DNA of 64,000 nt from Pelagophyceae sp. CCMP2097 (Eukaryota > Sar > Pelagophyceae), in the NCBI GenBank assembly GCA_026770575.1, contig MU657173.1, forward strand, positions 743,095-807,094. Reading direction: 5' to 3'. This document shows, one piece after another, positions 1 through 9,974 of the stretch (position 1 is the first letter of the stretch; each line of letters opens with the position of its first letter). Under the pieces are notes generated by a model. That model did no database searches. It was not told where the DNA came from and saw only the letters and a list, made by a program, of their open reading frames with translations. Position numbers and translations under genes: made by a program.

Positions 1-623
1 GGAAGCCCCGGAGAGGCAAAAGAGCAGCGGCACCATCGTGTTGACCATGGCCGCAGAGCACTCGAATTGCCGGAAGAATCACGCGGCTGACCTGTTCAAC
101 GATCGCCTTCTTTGGCGAAGGTGTTCCGCAAAACGGTGCGACTTTTTCCAGGTTTCCAGGTCGCGTGGCGTGCTGTGCGACGACGACGGCGCCGACAACG
201 CCGTCGTGTGCGTTTGTCGGCTGCTGTGCAAAAAGCTGCGACGCTTCCGCACCCTCCCGTCGCAGCACCGCGGCTCCCGAAGGCTCGACTCCCGGGGGAG
301 CGCTCAAGCCCCTGGGAGGGCCAGAGCGTCGCAGCGGCGAACTCTGCCCTCGTCCATAGGGGCCTCGGAGCCCCGGGCGCGCCCCCGGGTCCGCTCGGGG
401 GGCATGCCGGCCGCGCGCGCCCGGTCGTGCGCCGGCGCAGCCGCGCTCGCGCTCCGCGTGTTTGAGCAGCGCGACCTGCTCACGCCCGTCCTACGGCTTG
501 TGGCCTCGCCGAACGGCCTCTTCGTGACAAAGCACGTCGCTCGCGACGCGCGCGCCGTGGTGCTGGCCCTGCGCAAGCTCGTCTCTGGCAGGACCGCATT
601 TCCAAGGGCACGGCGATCCTCGA

Positions 624-782
624 GGTGCACATTTGCTTTGGGACGCCGAGACGGGCGCACTGCTGACGACGCTCGAGGGGCACGCCCGCAGCGTCTTGTG
701 CTGCGCGTTCTCGCCCGAAGGCGAGCGCGTCGTGACGTCGAGCCAAGACGGGACGGCGCGGCTCTGGAATGTCGCGCCTTAA
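624..782 (+). CDS. WD40-repeat protein, 3' end only
   Basis: The frame ending with TAA at 780-782 reads as the last WD40 blade: an LLWDAETG strand, then LEGHARSVLCCAFSPEG, then VVTSSQDGTARLWNVAP and stop. This is the GH...SPDG...DGT.RLW signature of beta-propeller scaffold proteins. The 5' part of the gene is not resolved. Upstream sequence (about 480-600) could encode another exon, but I could not fix splice sites, and the gene may begin outside the window. No partner or pathway can be named. Confidence 0.6.
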   Translation, partial: GAHLLWDAETGALLTTLEGHARSVLCCAFSPEGERVVTSSQDGTARLWNVAP

Positions 783-1787
783 CGTCGTCCACGCCTATGC
801 ACGTACGTCGACCACGCGCCAGCTACGCCCGCGCAGCGGCGATGACGCCCGCAGGCGGTGGTGATCTGCGGCAGCCCGAGGCTGCGGGCGAGGCACAATT
901 TTACACGTTTGTAAGGAATTGAAAATCCATATGCCGCGCCTTCCGGCGTACGGTGCCGCGCGCATACCGTAGCCCGCGGGGGGCGCGTGCTGGAAGCTTT
1001 GGGGCTTGCGCCCTCTGCGGTAGGCTTCAGCTCGAACGCCCGCCTCAACGGAGCTGCTGCCAGTGGCAGTGGCGGTGCTGAGAGGACCCTGCGGGAGCAG
1101 GACGTTCCACCGCACGATGCAGCCTGCGCGGCTGCCTCTGCTGGAAGCGGGCGAGCCTTGTGCAGGGAGAAGCCCGCAGCGTCGTCTCTCGACGGAGTTG
1201 CAAGAAGACCCCGGACCTTTCTGTGCGCTGCCGGTATCGATCCCGCGATCACCGGTCCAGTGCATCAGCCGCATGGCCCCGCCGCGTGGCCGAGGCCTGT
1301 GTCGTGGCATCTGCCGAATCAATGCGAAGAACTGGCGCAGAGAACTGCGGACATCCTCTTCCGACACCGCCTCCGTCGAGGCGGCCCGGACATGCCCAGC
1401 ACCTTCCATCCCGTAGAGGTGCTCCAGTGAATGAGCGGCGCAGGTTTGACGCCCAGATGTGGCCGAAGCGTTTCGTGAGCCTTGGCGGCGGCAAGGTTAG
1501 ATCCTCTCCCAGGGCAGGCAGACGAGGGACGCGGCCGGCTCGACCGTGGGGCATACGGGTGCGCCGACCTTGTGACCTCGGGGAATAAACACCGTCCAAT
1601 CCACGTGAGCCAGGGAGCCTTCCCCGGAGTTTCCGCCGCGCCCGTTTCCAGAAGAGTTCGAGTGGCGGGCCCGGCCCGGGCCGCGGTGTTAAAGTAGAGG
1701 GATCCCGAGGAGACAGCGATTGTCGTCCGCGGGGTGTTGTTGGGCGTTCTGAGACGCGGATGTATGCGAGACGCGGATGTATGCGTC
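783..1787. other. about 1 kb without a recognised gene
   Basis: Two overlapping minus-strand frames are open for more than 160 codons (795-1409 and 1319-1816), but neither shows a motif I recognise and their composition differs from the clear exons. A 17-nt unit (gagacgcggatgtatgc) is tandemly doubled at about 1751-1784. This may be intergenic DNA, a remnant or an unrecognised element. Confidence 0.4.
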
Positions 1788-2538
1788 CTACTCCCGCTCG
1801 TCGTCCGCGTCCTCAAAGTCCTGCGCCGTCTTGCCTTCGTCCCAGCCGCCTAAAAAGCGAATTCACCGCCGAAACGGCCTCCCGCGAAGACCGCAAAAAC
1901 GCACCCGCCGGCTTGTAGAACCCCGGCGGCGCGACCCTGTTTCCGACCAGCGTCCAACTAGCGTCGAACGGCGGAATCCGGGGCCGCGTCCCTGCAAGGC
2001 AAGGGGGCCTCACGTCCACTCGAACTCCAAGCCCGTCTTGGGGTTGACGTAGCGCGGGGCCTCGTGGTCGCCCAGGACCGCTTCCAGGACCTTGTCCAGG
2101 TCGTCGACGTCGCACGTCACCGCCAGCACCGGCGCTTGCTCGGGGAACCTACGTTTCAGAGTCTTCGGTTTTTGCACGGGGTGGTGATGAAACGCACCGT
2201 TCGTTGGCGAGATGGAGCTTGAAAATCTCGCAGTCGCCGGGGAGTTTTTTATAAAGAAGTAAACCGTCCCCCGGCTGCGCCAGCGACGCCAGCGCCGCGG
2301 CGGCGTTTGCCGGGACGGCTTCGCCGGCGTAGGCCTGAGGTTGGAGCACGCCTGGCACGCCCTCTTTGGCGGTGCGGACGACGCCGGAGAGAAGCATGCC
2401 CTCATTCGTGTTTGGATTGATCTGGCTCCCATCCGCCCGCAGCGGCCAATCAGCCTACACTATCCATCCGATAGGCGACGCGGGTTGGAGCGATAGGCGA
2501 CTCACCTTGGGGTCCTTGCGGATCCTGCGCGGCGGCAT
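1788..2538 (-). CDS. small conserved-looking protein of unknown function (5 exons, 179 aa)
   Basis: I do not recognise this family. Five exons join in frame: 2538-2506, 2454-2198, 2148-2014, 1957-1905 and 1849-1788. The start MPPRRIRKDPK is followed by a 51-nt intron with a GTGAGT donor. The middle reads GDGLLLYKKLPGD and DVDDLDKVLEAVLGDHEAP, and the end is very acidic (DFEDADDERE, stop). Introns are 51, 49, 56 and 55 nt, the typical size in this window. There is no signal peptide or membrane segment. It lies downstream of, and on the same strand as, the MDR oxidoreductase. The acidic tail and basic start suggest a nuclear or ribonucleoprotein role, but that is a guess. Confidence 0.7.
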
Positions 2539-2827
2539 CTCGAAAGCGCGGCGCGTGGGACCCTAGTGCAGCCGGGCCCGGGTCGGAACCGCACGCTTTC
2601 GACGGTTTCGGAGAAGGGCACTCGCAAGTTCGAAAGTGCTGGCGCGCATGGCGCTGCTGCAGCACCAGGACGAGCTCGTACGAGGGCCACCCGAGCGTGC
2701 CCTCGCGCCCAATGGTACACACGGCACCGGACGCACGGGCGTTGAGCCTTTGGACCGGGGGCTGCTCCGTCTCCCGAGGGGCACCGTCGACGTTTTCGCA
2801 GCGCGCCCTGCGCCCAAAGAGCACGCT

Positions 2828-4050
2828 TTACGTCCGGTCGTCGACATGCCGGATGGGCGCCGGACTCACGTCGACGACGAGCTTGCCTTTTGTGCGCCTC
2901 GAACGCAGCTTTTCAAACGCCTCGCAGAGACCGGCGCTTTCAAACGCCACGGCCTCGACGCGGGGCTTGAGGCCGCATGCGTCGACGAGCGCCGCCGCCT
3001 CGGCGAGCCATTCCGATGCGTGGGGCATGGTGATCCAGAAGAGTTTGAACGCCCCGCGGAACGTGTCGACGCCGCACTTCTTAAGCCCTGCGCGGCACCA
3101 TGTCAACGGCGATCCGCCGAGTACGACGTAGTTGCCTCGCCGCTTTGAAAGGAGTGCAGGGCGGATCTGGAGCATTGCGGCGTAGTCCGAATCACGCGAA
3201 TCGTTTGAAGAAACGCAGTCTAAGACGACGTCGAACGGGCCGTGTACAGCGACGTCCGCCTTCAATTCTTCAAAGACTTCGCATTTCGTGTAGTCCAAGA
3301 CCTTTGCCGCGCCGCAATAACGCACAAACGCCTCGTTGGCGCCTGAGCAGATGGCGGTGACTTCCGCAGAGTACTTTGCGATGGCGATTTGGACGGCGCA
3401 GTGCCCGACGCCCCCGCTCGCCCCAATGACTAGGATGCGGTCGCCGCGCCGGGCCACGGGCTCCAGAGCCTGCAGCACCGTCGTCCAAGCCAGAGGCAGA
3501 GCCGCCCCTCCTAGAGTGAGAGAAGGACACTCGGAACGGGAGTTGAGTTAGGTAGAGAGAGATATGGGTCGGGCGTATCTTCCTCTCATAGAGAAAGCGT
3601 CCCGGGGACCTTTGAAAGCGTTTTACGGACCTGGAACGTGAGCGTCTCCGGCTTTTTCGCGATTTGGTCAATTGGCGCGGCCACGACCTCGGCGAGCGAA
3701 CCTTTCAGAGAGCCCCAGGCGAGCGCCGCCGGGTCGCAGGCGAGGCCGTAGACGGCTTGGTCCTTTTGGAAGCCAGAGTTTTTGGGTGCGTCAAGGACAT
3801 AACCGGAAAAGTCAAACCCTGGAGTGGACCCTTCCAGGCTCTGCGCGGCCCACGCCATCGACGGGACCTTGTCGCCGAGAACGAATTTGGAATCGACGGG
3901 GTTCAAACCTGCGCAGACGACTCGGCAGACGACGGTGCCGCGGCGCAGCAGCGTTGGGGGCACCGAAAAGCGCCGTTTCCGACACTTGCCCAGGCGGACG
4001 CCGCCGGGGGCTGCGGCGTCGAAGACGGCGCAGCGCATCTCCGGCGCCAT
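2828..4050 (-). CDS. zinc-free MDR-family quinone oxidoreductase / enoyl reductase-like (368 aa)
   Basis: Medium-chain dehydrogenase/reductase related to quinone oxidoreductases and RTN4IP1-like enzymes, which reduce quinones or enones with NADPH. Exon 1 (4050-3627) carries the GroES-like domain, with CAGLNPVDSKFVLG and TPGFDFSGYV. Exon 2 (3510-2828) begins RGAALPLAWTTVLQALEPV and holds the Rossmann motif LVIGASGGVGHCAVQIA, then DVVLDCVSSN. The C-terminal KLRSRRTKGKLVVDV is the usual family ending. The donor is C|GTAAAA and the intron is 116 nt. No catalytic-zinc cysteine/histidine set is seen, as expected for the quinone reductase branch. The physiological substrate cannot be told from sequence. 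Confidence 0.85.
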
Positions 4051-4242
4051 CTGACAGCGACGCGAGGAGAAGCACCGTCCCCGAACAACGAGGAATCCGA
4101 AACTCTTCGGGGAGACCTCGACTCCTGCGGGGTGCTCACCCGCGCCTCGCGTCGCGGTCTCTGGCTCGAGGGAGTCTCGTGCTGGAGGTCTCGAACCGCG
4201 GCGACGGGCCACGCGCAAAAGTTACAAAAGTCGGCTCAGTGT

Positions 4243-6312
4243 TCACATGTACAATCCCATGGTGTAGATCGAACAAGGGCCCTCGGGCTTCTGCGTTGGA
4301 GGCTGCGTCGCCGGCAGTTCGCTCGCCTTTTGCCGTTTGACGGCCGCGGCGCACCCGTCGCCGGCGTCGGCGCCGCCGCGGTTCAGGCAACCTCCAACAG
4401 CCGCCGCCGCCTCGCGCGGCTCGGAGCGGTCTCGTCGGCCAGCGGGCTCGACTTGTATCTCCGGTCGCCGCCACTCGTCGTCCGCATCTCCGGCGGCGCG
4501 CTGCCGCTTCGACGCGTCCGCCGGGGGCGTGGACCGAGGCCGCGGCGAGAGGTCTAGAAGCCCTTCGATATTGACCGACAGTCTATAATGACCCTTGTCG
4601 TCGCGCAGCCCATCATCCAACGCCTCGCGCCGCCGCAGCGTCTCGGCGGCCGCACAACGCTGCGCCGCCACTACCGCGCGCGCCAAAGCGACGGCGTTGT
4701 CGCGTGGCCTCAGCGACGTGCCCTCGTCGCGCGTCGGCGACGTGCCTAGAACTTCCTTCGTCGTGCCTTCGATTATCGTCGGCGCGCCCCCGTCCGTTTC
4801 GTCCGTGTCTTGCCAAGCTACGCAGTCGGCGTTTGGCGCGAGGGTGAGGGGCCTCGCGAGGAACGGCGCCGCGAGGCGGAGGCACGAGTCTTCTAAGAGG
4901 ACATGTCGCGTCACCACACGCTCCCGCGCCCAGGCCGTGTAGCCCTCGCGCGCGCAGCGACACCACAGCTGCAGAGCCTTTGCGGAAACGCCGTCGAAGC
5001 GCGCCCCGCCGCCGTTTTGCCGCTTGAGCGTCCGGATCTCGACGAGCGGATCGATGAGCTGCGCGGGCCAATTGTCGACCTCACTTTCAATCGAAGATTC
5101 GACGAAGAGTTGGCGGACCTGCGTCTCGGCGAGCCACGAGTCTTGGCCTTCGCTCCAGCTGATCAGGTAGCGCGGGACACCGACTTGATTTTCAAAGGCG
5201 ACTATTGTGCCGTATAACACGCCTGCACCGTGATGCCGCCGGCCCACGACGTCGCCGTCGTGGAAGGCGCGACCGTCGGCCGCAGGACCGGCGTCCTGGG
5301 GCCTCGCCGGGCCTTTGTGCACATGATCACCCGCCTTCGTTGTCGTCGCTGGCACTGCGCCGAGGTTCCGAAAGTGCGAAGGCGTGCGCGAGGCAACGCC
5401 CGGCCGCACCGCTAGGCGCTCGGCCTCGGCGCCGCCTTGAGTGCAGAGCGCCGTCGGGACGCGGACGACGTGGCCGTAACGACTTGTCCACTTTGATGGC
5501 GGTGCATCGTTGAGCTGCCTCTCCAGCGAGGCGAGCAACGCCGGCGACTCGGCCATTGCTTGGGCGTCGTCAAAAAAAGCTGCGCCGTCGCAGACCACGC
5601 CGAGGACGACGCGCACGATTCGCTCGCGCATGAAGGGGAGGGGTCCAAATTCATCAAACTTTTCGTTTCGGTCACTGTCGTCCAAGCAGACGTCGTTCAC
5701 GGACGGCGCAAAGGCAAACGAACCAAAGCCGAGCCTCTCCAGCCGCGCCTCGAGCGCGACTGCGAACGCAGCACCGACGCGACAATCGTCGAGGCCGCGC
5801 CATTCTATCGGGAGGCACAAGCGCGCGTCCGGTTGGCGCCTCGCGTCTTTGAACCAGACCAGGCCCGCCGCGCGGCAGAAATGGAGGAGATTTGAAGTCT
5901 CCGCGCCGCCGTACGCCCGGAGCACGAGGCGCGAGACGGAGATGAGGAGGTGGGCGATTTCGTCTGGAGAGACGGCTGCGCAGCCCATCTCGTCGACGAA
6001 GAAAGTGTCGGTCGACACCATGCGGCACGCCGCCTCGAGCAGCGCTCGGTGCGGCGCGTACGAATCTCCGAGTCCGTCGCCGTCCAAGGGTGTCAAAGGC
6101 GTCGTCGTATGCGGCTCGCCCTCGAGCGCTTCCACGCGGTCGAGGACCTTTCGGTTCGCAGCGAGGCGCTTCTCCACGGTCTCAGGCGCCGAAACGAAGC
6201 GCAATGGCTCTTCTGGCGCCGCGTAGACTTTTCCAAACCGCGAGAGGTGCGCTCGCGCGAGGGCGGGAGCGGACTGCGCCTCGGACTCGCCCGGAGCCGG
6301 CTCGAGCGACAT
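4243..6312 (-). CDS. large unknown protein with a Tudor/chromo-like module (about 689 aa)
   Basis: A single long exon from MSLEPAPGES to GLYM and stop. I chose this ATG because the longer frame upstream overlaps the end of the 2OG-oxygenase gene and is arginine-rich shadow sequence. The N-terminal half is rich in helices (LLISVSRLVLRAYGG, AAFAVALEARLERLGFG) and matches nothing I know. In the middle, GTIVAFENQVGVPRYLISW followed by SEGQDSWLAETQVRQLF looks like a small beta-barrel of the Tudor/chromo/MBT kind. The C-terminus is disordered with basic clusters (SKRQR, VKRQK) that could be nuclear localisation signals. A chromatin role would fit but is inference. Confidence 0.6.
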   Translation of the reverse strand: MSLEPAPGESEAQSAPALARAHLSRFGKVYAAPEEPLRFVSAPETVEKRLAANRKVLDRVEALEGEPHTTTPLTPLDGDGLGDSYAPHRALLEAACRMVSTDTFFVDEMGCAAVSPDEIAHLLISVSRLVLRAYGGAETSNLLHFCRAAGLVWFKDARRQPDARLCLPIEWRGLDDCRVGAAFAVALEARLERLGFGSFAFAPSVNDVCLDDSDRNEKFDEFGPLPFMRERIVRVVLGVVCDGAAFFDDAQAMAESPALLASLERQLNDAPPSKWTSRYGHVVRVPTALCTQGGAEAERLAVRPGVASRTPSHFRNLGAVPATTTKAGDHVHKGPARPQDAGPAADGRAFHDGDVVGRRHHGAGVLYGTIVAFENQVGVPRYLISWSEGQDSWLAETQVRQLFVESSIESEVDNWPAQLIDPLVEIRTLKRQNGGGARFDGVSAKALQLWCRCAREGYTAWARERVVTRHVLLEDSCLRLAAPFLARPLTLAPNADCVAWQDTDETDGGAPTIIEGTTKEVLGTSPTRDEGTSLRPRDNAVALARAVVAAQRCAAAETLRRREALDDGLRDDKGHYRLSVNIEGLLDLSPRPRSTPPADASKRQRAAGDADDEWRRPEIQVEPAGRRDRSEPREAAAAVGGCLNRGGADAGDGCAAAVKRQKASELPATQPPTQKPEGPCSIYTMGLYM

Positions 6313-6347
6313 GGCAAGCTCCTCGAGCTCGAGCTCCTCGAAGCGGC

Positions 6348-7717
6348 CTAGACGCTCCGTCTTGCTTGAGACTTGAACTGGAATCGAAGACGCGGGGAGG
6401 GGCCGTCGCAGTAAAAGACGCCAAAGAGGTCGAGGTACGTCGGCGCGGCAGTTTGGACCGTCGAGTGGACCGTCGAGTCCACCGCGTACGACCTCTCGTG
6501 GTACATGACGACGCCGGCCGTCGGGCCTCGCATCCCGATGGGGCAAGCCGCAAAGACCGTCTCCTCGCCACCTTGCGCGTCGTTGTCGTCGCCACGAAGT
6601 TTGGAAGAGCGGAGCCGGGCGCAGCCGAGCCTTAAACCGAAACAGACGTCGTCTGCCACGTCTTGGCCGGGCTTTCGGCGGGCTTGAAAAGCTTGGAGCC
6701 GGTCATCAATTGAATCGCCGGGCCAGTCTTCATTCCAGTTTGCGAAAGCTTCGTGCGCGATGCGCAGCCGCGTCTCCAGCGTCTGGTGGTACCCGTGCAC
6801 CGGCGCGCTTTCGAGGTGCGGCGCCGCGAATGCATCTGGCATGTACGTGTGCGTCAGCCTGTGCCGCGGGAGGCGGAAGCCCATGGCTTCCAAATCCATC
6901 GCGTCCGTCGGCGGCAGGCGGTCGTGGCCCGCGGCGGAGAAGAAGATCAAAGAGTAGCGTTCTCGGTTGCCTTTGAGGGGGAGGGTGCAGTGCGGTTGGT
7001 TGCCGTTGAACTCTTGGAGCACCCCGCGGCACGGGAGGACGCCACGGTCCTGGCACCTATCTGGCGTTTCGGAGATGCGTGCGCCGCCCCGCCATGCCGA
7101 TGCGTGCATCGCCACCCCGCCATGCCGATGCGTGCGTCGCCACCCCGCCATCCCAGGGCGCCGCGTTGCCAGAGCTCTTCCCGTTGCCAGAGCCCTTCCA
7201 GGACGCTGCTGACGCGCCAGAGCTCGCCGCCTCGAAAGTCCCCGAGGGCGATGATCGCCGACGGCCCGTCGTTGGACGCGTCGACGTGCATCTTGGCCTC
7301 GTAGGATACGTTGAGTTGAATCGATGCAAAGGCGAAATCGTCGCGGAGGAGCGACCGCCCGAACCGCGCCAGCAGCTCGCACAGTATGGGGCGCCGCCTG
7401 CCGTCGGTGGAGCGTTGCGAGCGGTCTTCGGAGCGTTCCGAACTCTGCACGAGGGATCCGTTCAGAGCTCTGTACGACGCCGGGGACGGCGGGGAATCGT
7501 ACCTCGCGATTTCGCTGACCCGCGCGGGCGCGTTCCCTCGACTCAGTGCGCCAAACGTCGCCGACCGCACGGCGACGTTGGAGTCCTTGCGGATGTTCTT
7601 TCGGTCGACGTTTTTCGGTATCGTCGTGGAGCGCAGCGCTTGGAGGACTGTTGTAGCGTCGATCTTGGATGGCAACTGACGGAGGTCGCCGTCGCCGTCG
7701 ACCTTCAAACGGACCAT
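6348..7717 (-). CDS. 2OG-Fe(II) oxygenase-like protein (401 aa)
   Basis: Two exons, 7717-7214 and 7049-6348, both in phase 0. The double-stranded beta-helix core is readable: MHVDASNDG supplies H-x-D, IIALGDFRGGELW follows, and after the intron QPHCTLPLKGNRERYSLIFF supplies the distal histidine and the arginine that normally binds 2-oxoglutarate. So the full HxD...H...R set is present. The long C-terminal part (residues about 210-401) shows no known domain. There is no signal peptide. The substrate is unknown; relatives hydroxylate proteins, nucleic acids or small molecules. The 164-nt intron is longer than its neighbours because it carries tandem repeats (see 7087). Confidence 0.7.
7087..7155. 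repeat. 28-bp tandem repeat inside an intron
   Basis: The unit ccccgccatgccgatgcgtg plus catcgcca occurs twice almost perfectly (7087-7114, 7115-7142) and then partially. It lies wholly within the intron 7050-7213 of the oxygenase-like gene. Confidence 0.85.
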
Positions 7718-7965
7718 GGCCTGCGTCGAGCGTTCACAGAGGTGACTCCTTCTGGAGTGCCCTTGTTGAGCAGTTGTCGAGGCGAAAGGGTTTTCAAAAC
7801 CCGGTTTTGGGCCCACCCAGTGACTCGGGGATCCCACGCCTCGTATACGACTGCGCACAAGATATACGCACGTCTCGGCCGAGTTAAAGCAGCTGGGCAA
7901 CGCGCCGAAGGATCTTCGCTGAAAAACGTCAAGTTGAGAGTTTACACTCGAGAGTCGGGCGGAGC

Positions 7966-7986
7966 ATGTTCGGAACATGTTCGAAC
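7966..7986. promoter_or_regulatory. cluster of overlapping GTTC/GAAC palindromes
   Basis: Three overlapping palindromes are seen: ATGTTCGGAACAT (7966-7978), GAACATGTTC (7973-7982) and GTTCGAAC (7979-7986). They lie in the 429-bp spacer 7718-8146, 250 bp upstream of the oxygenase-like gene start. They could be a dimeric factor site. The rest of the spacer shows nothing I recognise. Confidence 0.3.
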
Positions 7987-8146
7987 CAAGCGACGCGCCG
8001 CGTTGCGCCGCGCGCGGCCTCCTTCCATCACCCCACTCGAATCAAGGAAGAGCAGTCGCGTCGACGCTCGTCTGGCTTGGAGCCATGCACTTCTCGCCGC
8101 AGGAGTCGTTGCACATACTATTATCAGCTGCCGTTCGGGAGCGGAG

Positions 8147-9625
8147 TCAACTCCGACTTGCCTTCGAGAGCGGCGCGCGCGATTCCTCGACGTCGGCGAG
8201 GAGCGGCGATTCCAGAGCTGTGTTGGTGTCCACTTCCGCGAGGCGCACTGCTGCGGCGGCGACGGAAAATTCCCAGTCGTGGCCGCGGATGATACCGAGC
8301 TGCGCGAGAAACGAGGCGGCGCAGGCGGCGCTGGCGGATAGGAGGATGGCGGGCGCGGCTTGTTGGTTTAGACGGAGGCCTAAAACCAAGACGAGCCCTA
8401 AAGGCACGCCCACAAAGACCCAGGCAAAAAGATTGGCATAAGCGATCTTGTTCGGGAGTCCGGCGCCGCTGAGGCCGCCCTGCAGAGTAATGTTGAGGCC
8501 GTTGACTCCGGTCATTAGAGCGAGGAGAGGGACGCATCTCCTGCAGAGCTTCACGGAATCCGCCTCGTGGAGGTAGAGCCTTGCTAAAGGGTCCGTTACG
8601 AGCACTAGGCCGAATCCGATGAAGACGGATAACGCGGCGGCGAGAGCGATGCCGAGCGTGGCGAACCTTTTCGCCTTTTGAGCGTCTCCCGCGCCGACGG
8701 CGGCACCGACTTTGATAGAAAGGGCGACCATGAGTCCCAACCAGCCCATCTCGAAGCACGCTTCCAAGTTTAAACATGTCGCCAGAGCGCCGACGACTGC
8801 GACGGCGGACTTGCGAGTGCCACCCAAAAGGACTGCAAATTCAAGGGACCACCACTCTATCAAAGTAAAGGCCAGTCCTGGTAAAGCGAGAGCCAAGTAC
8901 TGTTTCAAACCGCTCGCAGAGAAAGCGGCCCTGCGCGGGACGAAGACGTGGCCCAAGCCATAATAAATCATGGTCGGCATTTGCAGAAAGACGTACAAAG
9001 AGTTATAAACTGCACTCGCCCAGGCGGCGCCGAGCCAGCCGTAGCGGTCGATGAGGACGACTTGGATGAGAGGCGAGGCGCAGAAGACTGCGAGGCATAT
9101 GTAAAAATTCGCCATCACCAAACCTTCAGCAGTCATGACCCTCTGCAAGATCGTCATAAGAGCCATCCCCACCAAAGCCGGTAAAAGCCTGAGAGCGTAG
9201 TCTTGCGCCATGGTGCTGAGGAGGACGGGCTGGCCGAGGAGGATGAGCAATCGCTTTGTATTTAACGCAAAGAGCACAGAGGGCACACAACCGACTGCCA
9301 CCACCACCAAAGCCCGTTGGGCATACACGCCCTGCAGCTCGATGCTCTTGCCGCCGCCGCAAGCCTGCGGGCTCAAAGTGCGCAGGGCGGATATTAAGCC
9401 GTATGCTACGCTCATTCCGGTGACATTAAAGTAGCATCTCGCCATGGCCATCGCGTCGAGCTCCGCGGCACTCCCGCTGCGGCCGACGAGGTACAAGCCC
9501 ACGGAGACGGGCACGTACTCCAGCAAGTTGGCGAAGCCCGTGGGGACGGCGATGCGCACGAGTTCGACGGCGTCGGTGAGCCATAGGCGCTTCACCGGCG
9601 CATCCAATACCGCATCGGCCCGCAT
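8147..9625 (-). CDS. MATE-family multidrug/metabolite efflux transporter (492 aa)
   Basis: Intronless. About twelve hydrophobic segments are arranged as two six-helix halves, typical of MATE antiporters that export organic cations or metabolites using H+ or Na+ gradients. The first half begins VELVRIAVPTGFANLLEYVP, with VGLYLVGRSGSAAELDAMAMA as the first loop. The second half begins YLALALPGLAFTLIEWWSLE, the family's internal repeat, followed by GALATCLN. The linker YYGLGHVFVPRRAAFS joins them. The start MRADAVLDAP was preferred over upstream codons that give arginine-rich sequence. The acidic tail contains LESPLL, a possible dileucine sorting motif. Length is normal for eukaryotic MATEs. The substrate is unknown. 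Confidence 0.9.
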   Translation of the reverse strand: MRADAVLDAPVKRLWLTDAVELVRIAVPTGFANLLEYVPVSVGLYLVGRSGSAAELDAMAMARCYFNVTGMSVAYGLISALRTLSPQACGGGKSIELQGVYAQRALVVVAVGCVPSVLFALNTKRLLILLGQPVLLSTMAQDYALRLLPALVGMALMTILQRVMTAEGLVMANFYICLAVFCASPLIQVVLIDRYGWLGAAWASAVYNSLYVFLQMPTMIYYGLGHVFVPRRAAFSASGLKQYLALALPGLAFTLIEWWSLEFAVLLGGTRKSAVAVVGALATCLNLEACFEMGWLGLMVALSIKVGAAVGAGDAQKAKRFATLGIALAAALSVFIGFGLVLVTDPLARLYLHEADSVKLCRRCVPLLALMTGVNGLNITLQGGLSGAGLPNKIAYANLFAWVFVGVPLGLVLVLGLRLNQQAAPAILLSASAACAASFLAQLGIIRGHDWEFSVAAAAVRLAEVDTNTALESPLLADVEESRAPLSKASRS

Positions 9626-9974
9626 GGTGGAGGCCTCGAGGCCGGCGTGGCAGGCTCCTCGAGACTTGGGCCGCGTCGGGCCTGGAGCTCGTGAGACGTC
9701 ACGGCGCCGGTGAGGTGAGCAACGATCGCTGAAAGTATGGCGATAGTTGCTGCGAGGCCCGGGGTCCAAGTGGTTCTCACCGACGGCATCGAGGTCCCTT
9801 GTCGAGGTCCATTTGCAACCCGCATGGGTCCTCGGAAGGGCCCAGGAGCAACAAGTTCGCCACGAGTGGCCGTTAAGTGTTTTCGGGGCCGTGATGGTGG
9901 ACTCTCAGACGTACTCTGAGGCAGGCGTTTCGCGCCTCCGCGCAAGGGCCCATTTCTATTCTCCGCGGGTTGGA

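Noticed and set aside
795..1409. 204-codon minus-strand frame as a gene
   Set aside because: No motif, no convincing start, and it overlaps another equally open frame; listed only as an unexplained stretch.
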